A stretch of 64,000 nucleotides of DNA from Vishniacozyma victoriae (GCA_017654735.1 JADPYG010000089.1:878001-942000), one strand, 5' to 3'; positions 33,566-45,965 are shown, counted from the first letter of the stretch. The notes: generated by a model not told the origin, from the sequence alone. Translations and numbers: made by a program.

Positions 33566-35651
33566 ATGCCGCAGACATATTCAAGATGGCAGCACTCGCG
33601 TGCTTATATCCTGGCCATTGTAAGTACCTCCTTACGAAATTAGACTTCAAGCTGACGATATTCAGAGTGTAAGGCTTTTACGATACTGGCTTGGCCTGAT
33701 CTGACTTGTAGGCATTTATGGGTATCTTTATGTTCGGTTACGATACCGGACTTGGAGGTGGTCTCATCGCCCTACCATCCTTCTCCAAGCGATTTGGACT
33801 TAACCTTTTGAAAGATAAACCATTGGCCGACGCCAAGGGGAACATCGTCTCTATCTTACAAGGAGGATGGTGAGTACTCTGCCTTATCGTCAGACCCCTG
33901 GTGCTGACTTCCAGTCTCGCAGGGTCCATCTTCGCTGCTCCCATCACAACTTATATCGGCCGACAGAAGTGTCTGTTGCTCAATTGCGTCTTCTTCCTCC
34001 TCGGAGCCGCCATCATGACCGCCTCTACTACTCTTCCCATGTGTAAGCCCTCTAAACGTGTATCTGGACCCACTGACAATTAGTCTTGGGAGGTCGATTC
34101 ACCGTCGGTCTCGGAGTCGGAGCCATGTCCATGGTGTGCCCTACCTACGTCTCTGAACTGTCCCCCAAGCACATTCGAGGACGTATCACTGGTCTTTTCC
34201 AAGTCATCGTCGTTATCGGAGTAGCAGGTAAGATCATCTCACGAAACTTGAAGCGAAGACTTATATCCAGCTTCATACTGGATCACCTACGGTGTCACTT
34301 TCATCGACCCAGCAAGAGGAGATATCCAATGGCGAATTCCTGTCGGGTTTCAGCTTGTCCCAGTCGGAATCATGACTTGCATTATCCCATTCATGAAGGA
34401 AAGTCCACGATGGCTAGCTACCAAGCACAAGAACGAGCTCGCACTCAAGAACCTCGCCTGGATCCGAAAGACTTCCGAGGACGACCCCGAGACTCAGGCC
34501 GAATTTGCCGAGATCGTAGCTTCTATCGAGGAGGAGGAGGCCATCGTAGGTGGTCGATCATGGAAGGAGGTCTTTGCCCCCGGAAACAGGATTCGATTCT
34601 TTATCGCTTTTGCCGTGTTTACCTTCCAGCAGTGGTCAGGTCAGAAGTGAGTCTCCTTTACCCTTCCATCGTCTCCGGAGACCTCGTTTCACTCGGGAAG
34701 CCCTTCAAAGTGAAATACAAAATTTTGCCACCTGACAAAATATCGTCACATCCCCTCCCGACCTCCTTTATCTCCTCCTACAAGCTCCAGGACGTTGCTG
34801 ACGTCCCTCTAGCAGTATCAACTACTACGCTCCCGACATTTTTAAGTCGATCGGTATTCTAGGAGCCAAGACCTCCCTGCTCGCCTCAGGTGTCTACGGT
34901 ATTGTGAAGATCATCGCTACATCGATCTTCATTCTCTTTGGTATTGAGCGATTTGGTCGACGATGGTCTTTGTTGGTCGGACTAGCTCTGATGAGTATGT
35001 TCCTGTGGATCATCGGAGCCATCTTCAACACCCACCCTCCCGACCCCAAGGCCGCTTCCCCATCTGGCGCCTCTATCGGAATGGCCACTTGCATTTACCT
35101 CTTTGTCATTCCATACTGTTTCTCTGTCGGTCCTGTTCCATGTAAGTTCTATTCACTATCGCCGACCAGGGCGCAAGCTCATGAGTCAGGGGTCTACTGT
35201 GCCGAGATCTTCAACAACCGAACTCGAGCTTATGGTCTCATGACCGCTTCTTCTTCTCAATGGGTGAGTCGTTCCTGTATCATTATATACGTAGTGCTGA
35301 TTTTGCGCAGCTCTGGAATCTCATTCTCACCCGATACACCCCAAACCTCATTCTAGCACTCAAGAATGGTGGAGTGGTGAGTTTCACAACACAGCTATCC
35401 TCGGCATCCTAACTGACCCACAGTTCTTCTTCTTCGCTTGCATGTGCGCGATCGCATCTATCTGTGCCTACTTCCTACCCGAGACCAAAGGTCGATCGCT
35501 CGAAGACATGGACATCATCTTCGGTGCCATCACCCAGGAGCAGCGAGACATCGATATTGCTGCTCGAATGGAGAGGGCCGAAAAGGGTAACGACTTTGAG
35601 CCCGCACTCGATTCCGAGAAGGGTATCGATGAGCACCGAGAGAAGGTTTAG
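33566..35651 (+). CDS. Sugar porter family transporter (MFS)
   Basis: Proton symporter or facilitator for a sugar or related polyol or acid, plasma membrane. The start MPQTYSRWQHSRAYILAI at 33566 leads into helix 1 (AFMGIFMFGYDTGLGG). Family motifs: YIGRQKCLLLN (the R-X-G-R-R/K loop), GGRFTVGLGVGAMSMVCPTY, VSELSPKHIRGRITGLFQ with the PESPR-like pair, FMKESPRWLATKHK, FTFQQWSGQNSINYYAPDIF, GIERFGRRWSLLVG, AEIFNNRTRAYGLM and FLPETKGRSLEDMD, the C-terminal PETKG signature. About ten introns; the one after QQWSGQ is long (about 165 nt, 34648-34813). Two introns of 46 and 43 nt flank a 3-nt exon (33666-33668) that would add one Ser in helix 1. Length about 530-550 residues. The substrate is not decided by sequence; QNSINYYAP resembles quinate and pentose porters. 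Confidence 0.9.
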
Positions 35652-36079
35652 GTGGATTTGTACTTTCGGAGGTTTCAGCTGGCTGTGATGTATATAGTCT
35701 AGGGTACTGGCAGATGAATGCAAGAAGTCATGGTCGTCAAAAGGTTCTTTAGAACGGATTTCAACTGATGCGGATTCCGGGACATGATCTATTAGTTTAT
35801 CTCCTTGTCGAGTCCATTGTCCTTGCGGTCCTCATGCCCAAGATGTACGGGCTTGTTTCGAACGTCTGCTTATCCTGACTATTCAATTGAGGACTATTAC
35901 CTTTCGTACGGCACCAAGTCGTTACCATCATATTTCCCTCTCAACCGCCTTGGTTCTTAACGAGTCCTGTTTCTGCACCCGATTTCGAGGCTCACGGACG
36001 CATCGCTCAGCAAGGATGGCAAGGCATATCAATGCATATATGTCCTGTGCTAGACGCAAATTATCTGCCGTCTGCTGGC
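35652..36079. other. Convergent intergenic region
   Basis: Between the stop codons of the sugar transporter and VAS1. Probably both 3' UTRs. No repeat or RNA gene seen. Confidence 0.5.
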
Positions 36080-39000
36080 TCACATCAATGCCCTAAATCG
36101 CTCCATGGCAAGTGTCAAGCTCTCGATCTCGGCGTCAAACTTGTCCATCTATACATCAGCTTTAACCCCACCCAATAGAACTTGTAAACGTACCCTCTCT
36201 TGGTTCTGCTGCCTGACCTCCTCCTTGGCAGTCTTCTCATACCCGGGCTGTTGAGTCGTCTTGATGAGCTTGGCCTTGTTCTGTTCTGCCAAAACCTGTT
36301 TCTTCTCAAGTTTGCTGATTTCGGCAGTAGCGTCAACTCGTCCCTTTTTCGTCAGCATAGTATACTATGTAGTAAAAATGACAAGACGTACCTGAACGGG
36401 GATATGCACAGTGACGTCGGTAGTAACGACCTCACTACCGCATCCTTGTGGAACCTCGGAATCGGAAGTGATGAACTTACATGTTCCACATCCCTTTGTT
36501 AGAGCCACAATGATGTCGGTTTGCTTCTGGAGCATATCGGCAATTTCGGCCTTCTTGCTCTGGATAATGAGAGTGATCTTGTCTTCGACAGTCTTGCCGT
36601 TGGTGGGTAGGTTGTATAATCCGACAATAGATCGGGCGGCTCGGATAGTATCGTTTGTGAGATCAAAGTCGGCTGACGCTTCAGGGAAGTCCTGTTCGGG
36701 AATCTACTAGTCAGCTGAGTACTTGCAAGCTGGGACACAAACTTGCCTTCTCGGGGAAGGAAGCAACCATGATACTCTCGCATTTGTCCTCTGGACGCCT
36801 GGGGAGTCGCTGCCACAAGTCTTCGGTGACATAAGGCATGTATGGGTGTAGCAGCTTCAATCCACCCTCGAGACATGTGTAGAGGGTGTTTTGAGCGGAT
36901 ACCTGTTCTGCGGAAGTGACGTTGGATTCGAACAATGGCTTTGTGGCTTCCTACCATCTATCAGCTATGTCCATACACTGAGGAAGAAACCTACAATGAA
37001 GACATCACATAGATCGTTGAGGAAGAAATGGTATGCGGCCGAAGATGCTCGTTCGAAATCCCTCGTCTCCATGGCAGAGTTGACAATCTCGGAAGCGTAG
37101 TTGAGCTTGTGGAATAACCATTTCTCGGCAACACTCTCGGAACCAGTGGGCTAAGGGTCAGTCGCCATCCCAAACATGTGCAAGTGACATACCAGAGAAG
37201 ATTTGTTGGGAACAAAGTCGCCTTGCAGACGCTTACCCTCGAGGTCGACAAGTCCCATTCGGAACAAACAGAATTTGGTAGCGTTCCATAGCTTGTTACA
37301 GAACTTTCTGTATCCCTCAATTCTGCCAACATCCATGTTGATATCACGACCTGCTCATCAGCTGACCGCTGGGTATATGAAAGCTAGGTACGTACCACCA
37401 GAAGTAAAGTTACACAACCCAAATCTCAAGGCATCGGTACCACACTGGGGAATACCCTTGGGGAATATCTTCTTTTGTCCATCTTCAGCCTTGATAATCT
37501 CCTTCTCGGGTAGATTACCAGTTCGTAGATCATTGTGCAATTTCTCGAGGGTGGCACCATCAATGACATCGATAGGGTCAATGACGTTTCCGAGAGATTT
37601 CGACATTTTCCTTCCGAAAGCGTCTCGGACGATGGGGTGGCAGTAGACCTCCTTGAAAGGCATTTGACCTGTGAACTCAATACCGAAGAATACCATTCGA
37701 GCGACCCAGAAGAATAGGATATCCCACCCGGTTTCCAAGACAGAGTTGGGGTAGAAGTTGGCAAGCTCGGGAGTCTGCTCATTAGCATCGCTCTTCTCTA
37801 GAAGATGAGGAGCATACCTTCTCTGGCCAGCCGAGGATGGAGAATGGCCATAGACCAGACGAGAACCATGTGTCGAGCACATCATCATCCTGCTCCAAAG
37901 TGTATTTACGTCCACCAGCTGCAGCCTCGGCCTTTGCCTCGGCTTCCTCTTTTGTACGCGCAACGATCCAGTTGTTATTGTCCGCAGTCTATCATCAGCC
38001 TTGCTTGCGACTCGGAACTCACGTCGACTGCTTCTCCCTCGAATTTGAGTAGGTAAGCAGGACATCGGTGACCCCACCACAATTGACGCGAGATACACCA
38101 ATCCTGCATGTTCTCCATCCATCGAGTCCAGTCTCCAGCCGAGACCTTGGGTTGAATCTTGAGCTCACCGGCATTGGTTCGCTATTGTCAGAGACTGACA
38201 ACCTTTGTTTTACATACCTTTAGAGCCTCCTCGGCCATGGGCTTGCAGCTGACCCACCACTGTGGCTTCATGATCTGCTCGACAACATCGCCTGATCGCG
38301 AACAGATAGGGATCTGCATCTCATTGTCCTTGGCCTCGATGTAGAGTCCCTTCTCCTTGAGTGCTTTGATAATCTCGTTCCTAATGTGGAATCGCTTCAT
38401 TCCCTGTAATTCAGTTATCAGTCCTGAGACTAGGCCCGCCAACTGACCTTGTACTCTCCCGCGTTCTCGTTGTAGGTACCGTCATCATTCATAAGGTTGA
38501 TGAATTCGAGGTTGTTTCGCTGACCACACTCGAAATCGTTGGGGTCATGAGCTGGGGTGATCTTGACAGCACCGGTACCGAACGACATGTCGACAGTGAT
38601 AGAGTCGGTGATGATGGGGATTCTTCGGCCATTGAATGGATGAATGACGAATTTACCGTGAAGGTGGGTGTATCGGGGATCATCCGGGTGGACGGCAACG
38701 GCTGTATCTCCTAGCAATGTCTCTGGTCGAGTGGTGGCGACAATGATCTTCTCATCTATTCGTCAGTGGATTTTCTTCAATGTATGATCGATAACATACC
38801 AGAATCCTCGATGGGGTAGGCGAAGGATGTGATGACACCGAACTCGAATCGCTCCTTAGGGTCGTATCCCTTGACATTCATGAGTGTACGGCCAGTCAGA
38901 GAAAGCGAGTCGACCTGTCCATCAGTTGATATCCTGTCTTACTTGTCCGGATCTTGAAAGAATAGACGTACCTCCAAATTAGATAGCGAGGTGTTGAGGT

Positions 39001-40225
39001 AAACACACCAATTGACGAGACGGTTGGCTCGGTAGATCAGCTTTCGATCATGTAATGTGACGAAAGCCTCGGTAACGGCCTTGCTCAAACCCTGCGAATC
39101 AGCTACAATCCGTCTCGGGATACAGTTTGACATACCTCGGACATGGTGAATGCCATCTTGTCCCAATCGTGCGATCCACCAAGTCTCGCTAGTTGCGACG
39201 AAATCTTGGCCTCGTACCTGATGGTCAGCATCTCTCTCACCTCGGGTAGAATTCACGCACTGGTCCTTCCATTCCCAGACCTTCTCCAAGAACTTCTCAC
39301 GTCCATAGTGATGTCTTCCGTGTCCCTCAGTCTTGATCAATCTTGTCTCGACAACAGCTTGCGTGGCGATACCAGCGTGATCGTATCCGGGTGTGAACAG
39401 GACGGTGTAGCCCTGCATACGTTTCCTAGATGTCAGCGCGAATGCGATGATACAGTGAACAATGCTTACCATCGGACCATGGCATCCTCAAGCGCTATCG
39501 TCAAGGCGTGACCACAGTGTAGGGATCCAGTGACGTTGGGAGGTGGTAGGGAGATACTGAAACACCCTCGGGGTAATGGCTTGCCGTCCTCCTGGTACTT
39601 TGGCTTGAAGTAGCCCTGCGATTTCCACCATGCGTAGTGGGCGGCTTCGACCTGGATGGGGTCATATCCTGTAACGGGCATATCTCCGGAAACATCTGAC
39701 CATCAGCTCAGGACTCTAATTGCTGTTAGCTCACCCTTCTTGTGACCCTCTGGTGTAGGGTTCACCCATTCGGTCACAGAGACTCCCTCAATCTTTGCTT
39801 TCTCCTTCTTGTCCTTCTTCGATTCTCCCCATGTTGGCTTGGCAGAGACACCTCGAGCGGCCTGCTTTGCTTCCCGCTCGGCAGCTTTGGCAGCTTTCTT
39901 GGCTGATCATCAGTTACAGCAACACCCTACTGACTGGCAGATGCGACCCACCTGCGCTCTTTGAGATCTTGCCCTCTCCTTCGCCGTCCTCGCCTTCAGC
40001 AGCAGCGGCAGCTGGCTTGTTCTCGGCCTGAGGAGCGGGAGCAACGGGCTTTGACTCGACAGCGGGAGTCTCGGTCTTGGGATCGCTGGACATCTTGCTT
40101 ATATATGTCGAGCTGAACAGTCGGGTAGGTGAACCGCTTGGACCGGTGGGTGTAAATGATTTGATTTGTGGTTGTAATGTGCGATGTGCGGTACGAAAAG
40201 AAGCGGGAATGAGAGAACGTAGCAT
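36080..40225 (-). CDS. VAS1: Valyl-tRNA synthetase, mitochondrial and cytosolic forms
   Basis: Charges tRNA-Val with valine, with an editing site. Class I signature HIGH is in [16 protein letters not shown] and KMSKS is in [15 protein letters not shown]. Other landmarks: [17 protein letters not shown], the editing domain [64 protein letters not shown], and the C-terminal anticodon-binding and coiled-coil part ending [20 protein letters not shown] and a final [10 protein letters not shown]. Two in-frame starts exist. The ATG at 40225 opens [16 protein letters not shown], basic and rich in Ser and Thr, up to codon 45; the ATG at 40092 begins [12 protein letters not shown]. The upstream ATG has T at -3, the downstream one has A at -3, so leaky scanning would give a mitochondrial and a cytosolic enzyme from one mRNA, as known for yeast VAS1. 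Length about 1050-1100 residues. About 17 introns. Confidence 0.93.
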
Positions 40226-40499
40226 ACACTAAATTCGTTCTTTACCCTTTTTCGAGTCGTTCTATATCCCCTTTGATTAAGTTAAATGTATTATACAAAG
40301 GGATGTATACTAGGTATGGATGAGCGAGTCGAGTGAGCAGCGGAAATAAGTTGATAGAGTGATAAGAGCATGACGTGTCATCTTTACCCCGCGGAGGAAC
40401 GCGACTGACGTCGGTCTATGATCACCTTGAGACAACTAACAAAGTTATTATACCTATACATATCATCAATAGACTACTCCGGTAGACACTGGGTCCAGG
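40226..40499. promoter_or_regulatory. Shared divergent promoter VAS1/APM4
   Basis: Only 274 bp separate the upstream ATG of VAS1 and the ATG of the AP-2 mu gene, so one short region must serve both genes. No clear palindrome was found. Confidence 0.5.
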
Positions 40500-42190
40500 A
40501 TGATCTCGGTGAGTCAATCTAGCGCGGGCTGTAGTCTCGACAGAGCTGATCCCAAAGGCATTCTTCATCTTCAATCAAAAGGGCGAGGTCCTCATCTCCC
40601 GCTTGTTCCGTACAGATCTCAAGTACGTCTATATCATACTAGGTAGGCTCAGTACTGACAAGCCAGGCGATCCATATCCGATGTGTTTCGAATTCAAGTC
40701 ATCTCAAATCCCGATGTCAGATCACCCATCATCACTTTAGGCTCGACTTCCTTCTTCCACGTTAGGCTGAATAACGTCTACATCGTAGGAGTGACAAAGT
40801 GAGCTGGCCGGCTCCTTGAAGAACCATTGAGCTGACGTTACAGATGCAATGCGTCAGCCGCATTAGTGTTCGAGTTCTTGTACCGCTTTGTCAATATCTC
40901 GAAGAGCTATTTCGGGAAGCTGGACGAGGAGAGCGTCAAGAACAACTTTGTCTTGATATACGAGCTTTTGGATGGTCAGCTACTTGGCCCGTGAATGTCG
41001 CTCCGAGCTGACAAGCCAGAAATCCTTGACTTTGGTTATCCTCAAAATTCCGAGATTGACACGCTCAAGATGTATATTACGACAGAGAGCATAAAGTCGG
41101 AATTGGCAGTGGTGAGCTTCCGGGTCCAGCTTTTTCCGTGACACAAGCTGATATTTGAAGAGAGAGGACTCATCCAAAATCACAATACAGGCTACAGGAG
41201 CTACTTCATGGAGACGCTCGGACGTCAAATACCGCAAAAACGAGGCGTTTGTGGATGTTATCGAGACTGTAAACCTAATGATGAGCAAGGACGGTAAGCT
41301 TCCCGCTCTTGTTTGGTGATCCCAAGCTGATCGACAGGTGCGGTATTGCGAGCGGACGTAGATGGGCAGGTCATGATGAGGGCGTACCTCAGCGGAACAC
41401 CGGAATGTAAATTCGGTCTAAATGACAAGCTCATCTTGCAAAAGAGGTCAGTCTGACAACGGCCCGAGGGATGTGACTGACGTCCAGGGGTACCGACTCT
41501 ACGCCAAAGTCTGAAAGTGCGGTGGAACTGGACGACTGCCAGTTCCATCAATGTGTACGATTGGGTAAATTCGATTCGGACCGATCAATCAGTTTTATTC
41601 CTCCAGATGGAGAGTTTGAGCTCATGAGGTAAGAATCCCCCTCCAAGTTCTGATTGTTGTACTGATGGGCAGGTACCGATCCACATCCAATATCAACCTA
41701 CCATTCAAGCTCCAGACACACGTCACCGAGCCAACCAAATCTCGAGTCGAATACACAATACACCTCCGAGCAAATTTCGAGGGCAAGCTAAACGCAAACA
41801 ATGTCGTACTGCGAATACCAACACCTCTCAATACCACAGGAGCACAGGTCAAAGTGCCAATAGGAAAAGCTAAATACGTCCCAGCAGAAAATATGATTGT
41901 TTGGAAGTGAGTCCCCCACCTTCTCCAATCTGGTCCGAGCTAATGACAGAATCCCACGTATATTAGGAGGACAAGAATGTACACTCACAGCCTCGGCTGA
42001 TCTCGCAACGACAACACATCGTCAAGCCTGGTCTAGACCGCCCATCGAGGTTGACTTTTCAGTAGTCATGTTTACTGCTTCTGGGCTTCTTGTTAGGTTC
42101 TTGAAGGTATTTGAAAAGAGTGGATATCAGAGTGTCAAGTGGGTTAGGTATTTGACGAAAGCGAATGGATCGTATCAGATTAGATTCTAG
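40500..42190 (+). CDS. APM4: AP-2 complex mu subunit (clathrin adaptor)
   Basis: Medium subunit of the AP-2 adaptor, which binds YxxPhi cargo signals at the plasma membrane for endocytosis. The first exon holds only three codons (MIS) before a GTGAGT donor, then [18 protein letters not shown] starts the longin domain. The AP-2 type is shown by [20 protein letters not shown], then [18 protein letters not shown]. The linker is short. The C-terminal MHD follows with [79 protein letters not shown] and, at the end, [18 protein letters not shown]. Around nine introns. Length near 430 residues, as in other fungi. Divergent partner VAS1. Confidence 0.93.
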
Positions 42191-42739
42191 TTGTATATGT
42201 TGTAGAATGTATTGCTGAGATTCCCAAGCCTCGAGTCTGCACTCGTTCGGATGATCTATACACTTGATTGTGCATCCGATGAGGCGCATAAGCAGGGATG
42301 GTCACATGTGTTCCACACATCACGGCGGGCGGAGCGATGGGTTGAGGTGGATAAAACAGGGTACCTGCTCAGCTCCCTGGCGTCGGATTCTCCCTGAACA
42401 AAATTAAACATTAGACTCTCGATGCCTTGGCGTTGTATACAGAAGTCGTTCCTCAGTAAGCGGTGATCAACGGTGGCCTAAGTGATGATGTTCAGTGAGC
42501 AGCTATGAATCGAGCCAAAAGCCTATCCTTGTCCGCTCGGACACTCGCCAATCAGAGAAATGCATCATCTCGCGCTGACCGCTACGTCTCTCAATCAGTA
42601 ACCGGGGCTGTGATTGGTCGGAGCCATCCGTAGCGGTGATAGCAGCAGCGACTTCGAGTGTCTAGATGGTGATCCGGGCTGTATCGGGGAGGTGATCGCT
42701 CATTTTTAAATGAGAATTGGATGGCTGATGGGCATGACT
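42191..42739. other. Convergent intergenic region
   Basis: About 550 bp between the stop codons of APM4 (+) and DCTN6 (-). No gene or repeat recognised. Confidence 0.5.
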
Positions 42740-43462
42740 TCATACCGGTCGCATGCGATTGAATCTGGCGTATCAGCATGAGTTTCACCAGTAGGCCAGA
42801 AAATGGGGACGTACTTTGGGATAATCTCCCTCAAATATCCAAGATGCTTGATCCTCAGATTCTCCTCCGCCTCCCAATTTGCTTTCTCACCAATTACCCT
42901 TTCTGATCTTGATCCATAGACTACCGTGTAGGGCGTCAACACCTCTCCCTCGACGCCATCCAGAGTGGTACCGGCTGAGAGTGTACATCTATCGCTGATA
43001 CCAATTGAAGATGTCGCTTGAGAACGAGCTTGGAATGTATTGAATGATCCTATTGATGGTGATTCCACAACTAACTATCAGCCATGGACTTATGAGTGAC
43101 GTGAAAAGGACATACGACATCCCACCATGAACCAATTCCCTTCTCCAATCTCCATTATCCCCTCCCCACTATTGATCAGCTATACTCGCAGGAGCAGATC
43201 AGGCGATATACGAATGAATGATCTTAGCTCCTTCTTCTATTACACAGTCCTTGCCGAATTTGATTTCACCATTAGGAGAGACGACATGTATAGTAGCTCT
43301 GGGATGAATCACACATCCAGGACCGAACGAGACTGTACCTCGAATATCGCAATCTTGAGCTATAAGAGCTGTGGAATGCGCAGTGATGTTTCTAGCATGA
43401 GCTCTACCATTCCTACAGTGGATAAGAAGGCCTCACGCGGTATTGGGTGTTTCTCCTGCCAT
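42740..43462 (-). CDS. DCTN6: Dynactin subunit 6 (p27)
   Basis: Part of the pointed-end complex of dynactin, the dynein cofactor. It folds as a left-handed beta helix. The start MAGETPNTA at 43462 is followed by a GTGAGG intron; without splicing the frame meets a TGA. Joined to the next exon it reads NITAHSTALIAQDCDIRGTV, SFGPGCVIHPRATIHVVSPN and GCVIEEG-like KFGKDCVIEEGAKIIHS, the hexapeptide repeats. The third exon gives GEGIMEIGEGNWFMVGC and the fourth SPSIGSFNTFQARSQATSSI, GISDRCTLSAGTTL, then LTPYTVVYGSRSERVIG and KHLGYLREIIPKFNRMRPV before the stop. About 185 residues, matching the family. The start is 131 bp from that of the syntaxin on the other strand. Confidence 0.88.
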
Positions 43463-43593
43463 GATTATACAGATGTAGAGTGATGGGTGGATAGTAAAGG
43501 ACGGTGCCAAGTTGATTCGCGTCATATCCTATCAACTGTCAATTGTCATTCATACTTTACATTTCAACCTACATACACATCTACCTCGACGAG

Positions 43594-44904
43594 ATGAGTT
43601 TCAACGATCTAGAAAGAGGACAATCGTCTCAGCCATTACTACGTGGTGGAGCTACAGGTATGTGTACATGCTACTCTCTGTTATGGAATGATAACTGACA
43701 TAGCCTTCCCCACCTTTGCTTTCAATCAACTCCATCTCCATTTATATTGCTTTTCCGCAAATCAGACGAAGACAAGACATTCACAACGGCCAAAGATGCA
43801 GTCTCGATTCAAGTGTTCAAGATTCAGTCAAACGTACAGGGTATACAGAGGCTAGTCGATAAATTGGGAGCACAAGGGGATGGTCCAGCTTTACGGACAA
43901 GTCTGTACGTCCCATCCCAACTGCCCTATACTTCATTCGGCCCTCTCCGCTCTCAGGTTCTCAGATCGAAGCCCAACTGACTTCCAGACACAACCTGACA
44001 GAAGCAACAAGGGAGATGGTCAAGAAGAGCACAGATGACGTGAAGAATCTAGCATCCTTTCCAGCAGGAGGTCCTCATGTACGTCCCGATGCCACGTCGC
44101 TATCGAATGAAGCTGATGAAAGGCATCAAGAAAACAGGTCCAAACGAAACTATCAAAGGAGTTTACCAATGCCATTACTGCTTTCCAGAGGGTTCAGAGG
44201 GCTTCAGCGGAGAAACAGAGGAGTACTGTTGAAAGCCAGAAACGGACGGTAGATAGGATGGTTGAGGATGACGGGTAAATCAATACTGCAGTACCTGATG
44301 AGACTGAAGGCTCATATAATAGTGTCGTTGCGGGTGATGAGAGAGGCAGTGTAGAGCTAGGGACTGTACAACGCCAAGAACTTGTTCAGCAGCAGCAGTA
44401 AGTCATCCCCCTAGTCGCTCAGTCTATGATCGTCATTAATGTATAGGGTCTCGCCTCAAGAGCTCGAGTTCCAGGAAACATTAATAGCTGAACGAGAAGC
44501 CGAGATTCGAGAGATTGAATCTGGTATTCATGAGCTTAACGATATTTTCCGTGATCTGGGAACGATAGTCCAAGAACAAGGAGGATTGATCGGTACGTTA
44601 AAGGACCACTCGTATCCTCCCACTTGTTACAGACACCCATCTTCTACCTGCTCGTCCAGCGGTGAAATACGAGATGTACTGATTCATAGACAATATCGAA
44701 TCAAACATCACCTCAGTCGCCCAAAATACATCAAGTGCAGCAGAAGAATTGACAACCGCTCACGAATACCAAAGAAAGGCAGGAAGGAGGATGGCTTGTT
44801 TATTGATTATCCTCGTGGTGGTCATCTTGGTTGTTTTACTTGCTGTAAGTGAAATCTCCTCCTCATTCAGGGCAGTGGTGCTGATATTTTAGATCCTTTC
44901 GTAG
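43594..44904 (+). CDS. PEP12: Endosomal/vacuolar t-SNARE, Pep12/Vam3-type syntaxin
   Basis: Qa-SNARE for fusion at endosomes or vacuole. The start MSFNDLERGQSSQPLLRGGA is spliced over a 110-nt intron to DEDKTFTTAKDAVSIQVFKI and QSNVQGIQRLVDKLGAQGDG, the first Habc helix. Next come SLHNLTEATREMVKKSTDDV and KQVQTKLSKEFTNAITAFQR, helices B and C. A linker with GSYNSVVAGDERGSVELG follows. The SNARE motif is ERIEIESGI-like EREAEIREIESGIHELNDIF, RDLGTIVQEQGGLIDNIES, with the ionic-layer Gln in VQEQ. A hydrophobic anchor (MACLLIILVVVILVVLLAIL) ends the protein, with its last codons in a tiny final exon (ILS). About 290 residues. Pep12 is chosen over Vam3 by overall likeness only. Confidence 0.88.
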
Positions 44905-45578
44905 ATTGAGGTGAATTTTAGATGGTTTGGTTGTATATATGGAATGCTATATTCTCTCCGGCTCAACGTAGCGTGCTTTTAGCGGACGACGGTTTGTTGG
45001 CTCATCAAGCTGATTGCATTCATGCCCCTAGACTGGGCACTCGACTCGCAGTCGAAGACCTTTTATCCACGCAGTTTGCGGGAGCCAGAGAGCCAGACAC
45101 TGTCGGCCTGGACGCATGACCTTGCAGAGACGTCCATGCTGGACTGACTGCTGACCCTAATCGCGACCCCACACCTCTCGCATCACGGACGAGACGCTCG
45201 TGAAGACACAGACTTTGAGGCTCCACGGGTCACTCCAAGCTCCACGTGATCTACCGTGCCTGTACACGCCGTCATTGAGTAACCGGTGTTGGCTCTCGAT
45301 CTTCACTTTGCTCGTTCGAGAGGTCTACTCTGGCCATGTAACAGTCTTATAGTGACTAGACTGGCAAACGGATGTAGCTCATCGTGAATACCATTACTTG
45401 TTCCAATGTTGGTTTAGGTGCATACCCAAGGTTGAGGACGGGATTATGAATGCGGTGATTGATGGTGTGATCGGACCCTTAGTCTGCATGACCTCATCGA
45501 TCTAGGCTAGTTGATATAAGGGGAGCGGGTCTAGTATCTTCTCTTCTTTACACTATACCATCACAACACATCACAACA
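44905..45578. other. Intergenic, promoter side of small acidic protein gene
   Basis: No supported gene. A CACGTG E-box-like core lies at about 45244 (CTCCACGTGATC) and a related CTCCACGGG lies just before it. TATAAGG is at about 45514-45520, some 110 bp before the ATG. Confidence 0.4.
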
Positions 45579-45623
45579 GTATGTCCTTACCGCCTTGTCC
45601 ACCAACTCTCAGCTGACCATCAG

Positions 45624-45965
45624 ATGTCTGCCACCGAACAACTATCTTCCCATGAACAACACCAAAAGACCGATGGGTCCAAGGTTGAGAAAGCTGTAAG
45701 TTCCCCTTTCCCGTCCTTCCTCTTCCTTTCCCTACTCTTCCTCCTAGCGTAGTCGGAGCTGACAAAATAGGCTCAGCCCCAAGAGCAAGCCAACAAGGCC
45801 GCCGATGCCCCCGTTGTCCTCGGCGACACTGGAGAATTCAACTTGAAGAGCGTTAGGAAGCAGGATGGACCCGCCCACGCTACCCCCGGTGGACACGTTG
45901 ATAACTCCGAGGACCATGCTCCCCCAGAGAAGAAGGAGGAGGTCAATGGATTGAGGATTGATTAA
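45624..45965 (+). CDS. Small hydrophilic protein, 88 residues, unknown
   Basis: Two exons (about 45624-45695 and from about 45773). It reads MSATEQLSSHEQHQKTDG, then VVLGDTGEFNLKSVRKQDGP and EDHAPPEKKEEVNGLRID. It is rich in Gln, Lys, Asp and Glu, with no Cys, no Trp and no hydrophobic core, so it is probably disordered. It has the look of small stress- or stationary-phase-induced fungal proteins, but no family is named. An intron in the leader (GTATGTCC donor at 45579, AG at 45622-45623) ends exactly at the start codon. The donor contains an ATG of its own that would open an 11-codon frame if the intron were kept, so splicing could control translation. A TATA-like element lies upstream. Confidence 0.7.

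Noticed and set aside
43436..43444. In-frame TGA early in the dynactin p27 gene as a pseudogene lesion
   Set aside because: A GTGAGG donor covers the TGA and a 45-nt intron restores the hexapeptide-repeat protein in phase.
43643..43770. An extra syntaxin exon reading AFPTFAFNQLHLHLYCFS
   Set aside because: It leads into the wrong frame; skipping it joins GGAT to DEDKTF in phase and gives the expected syntaxin N-terminus.
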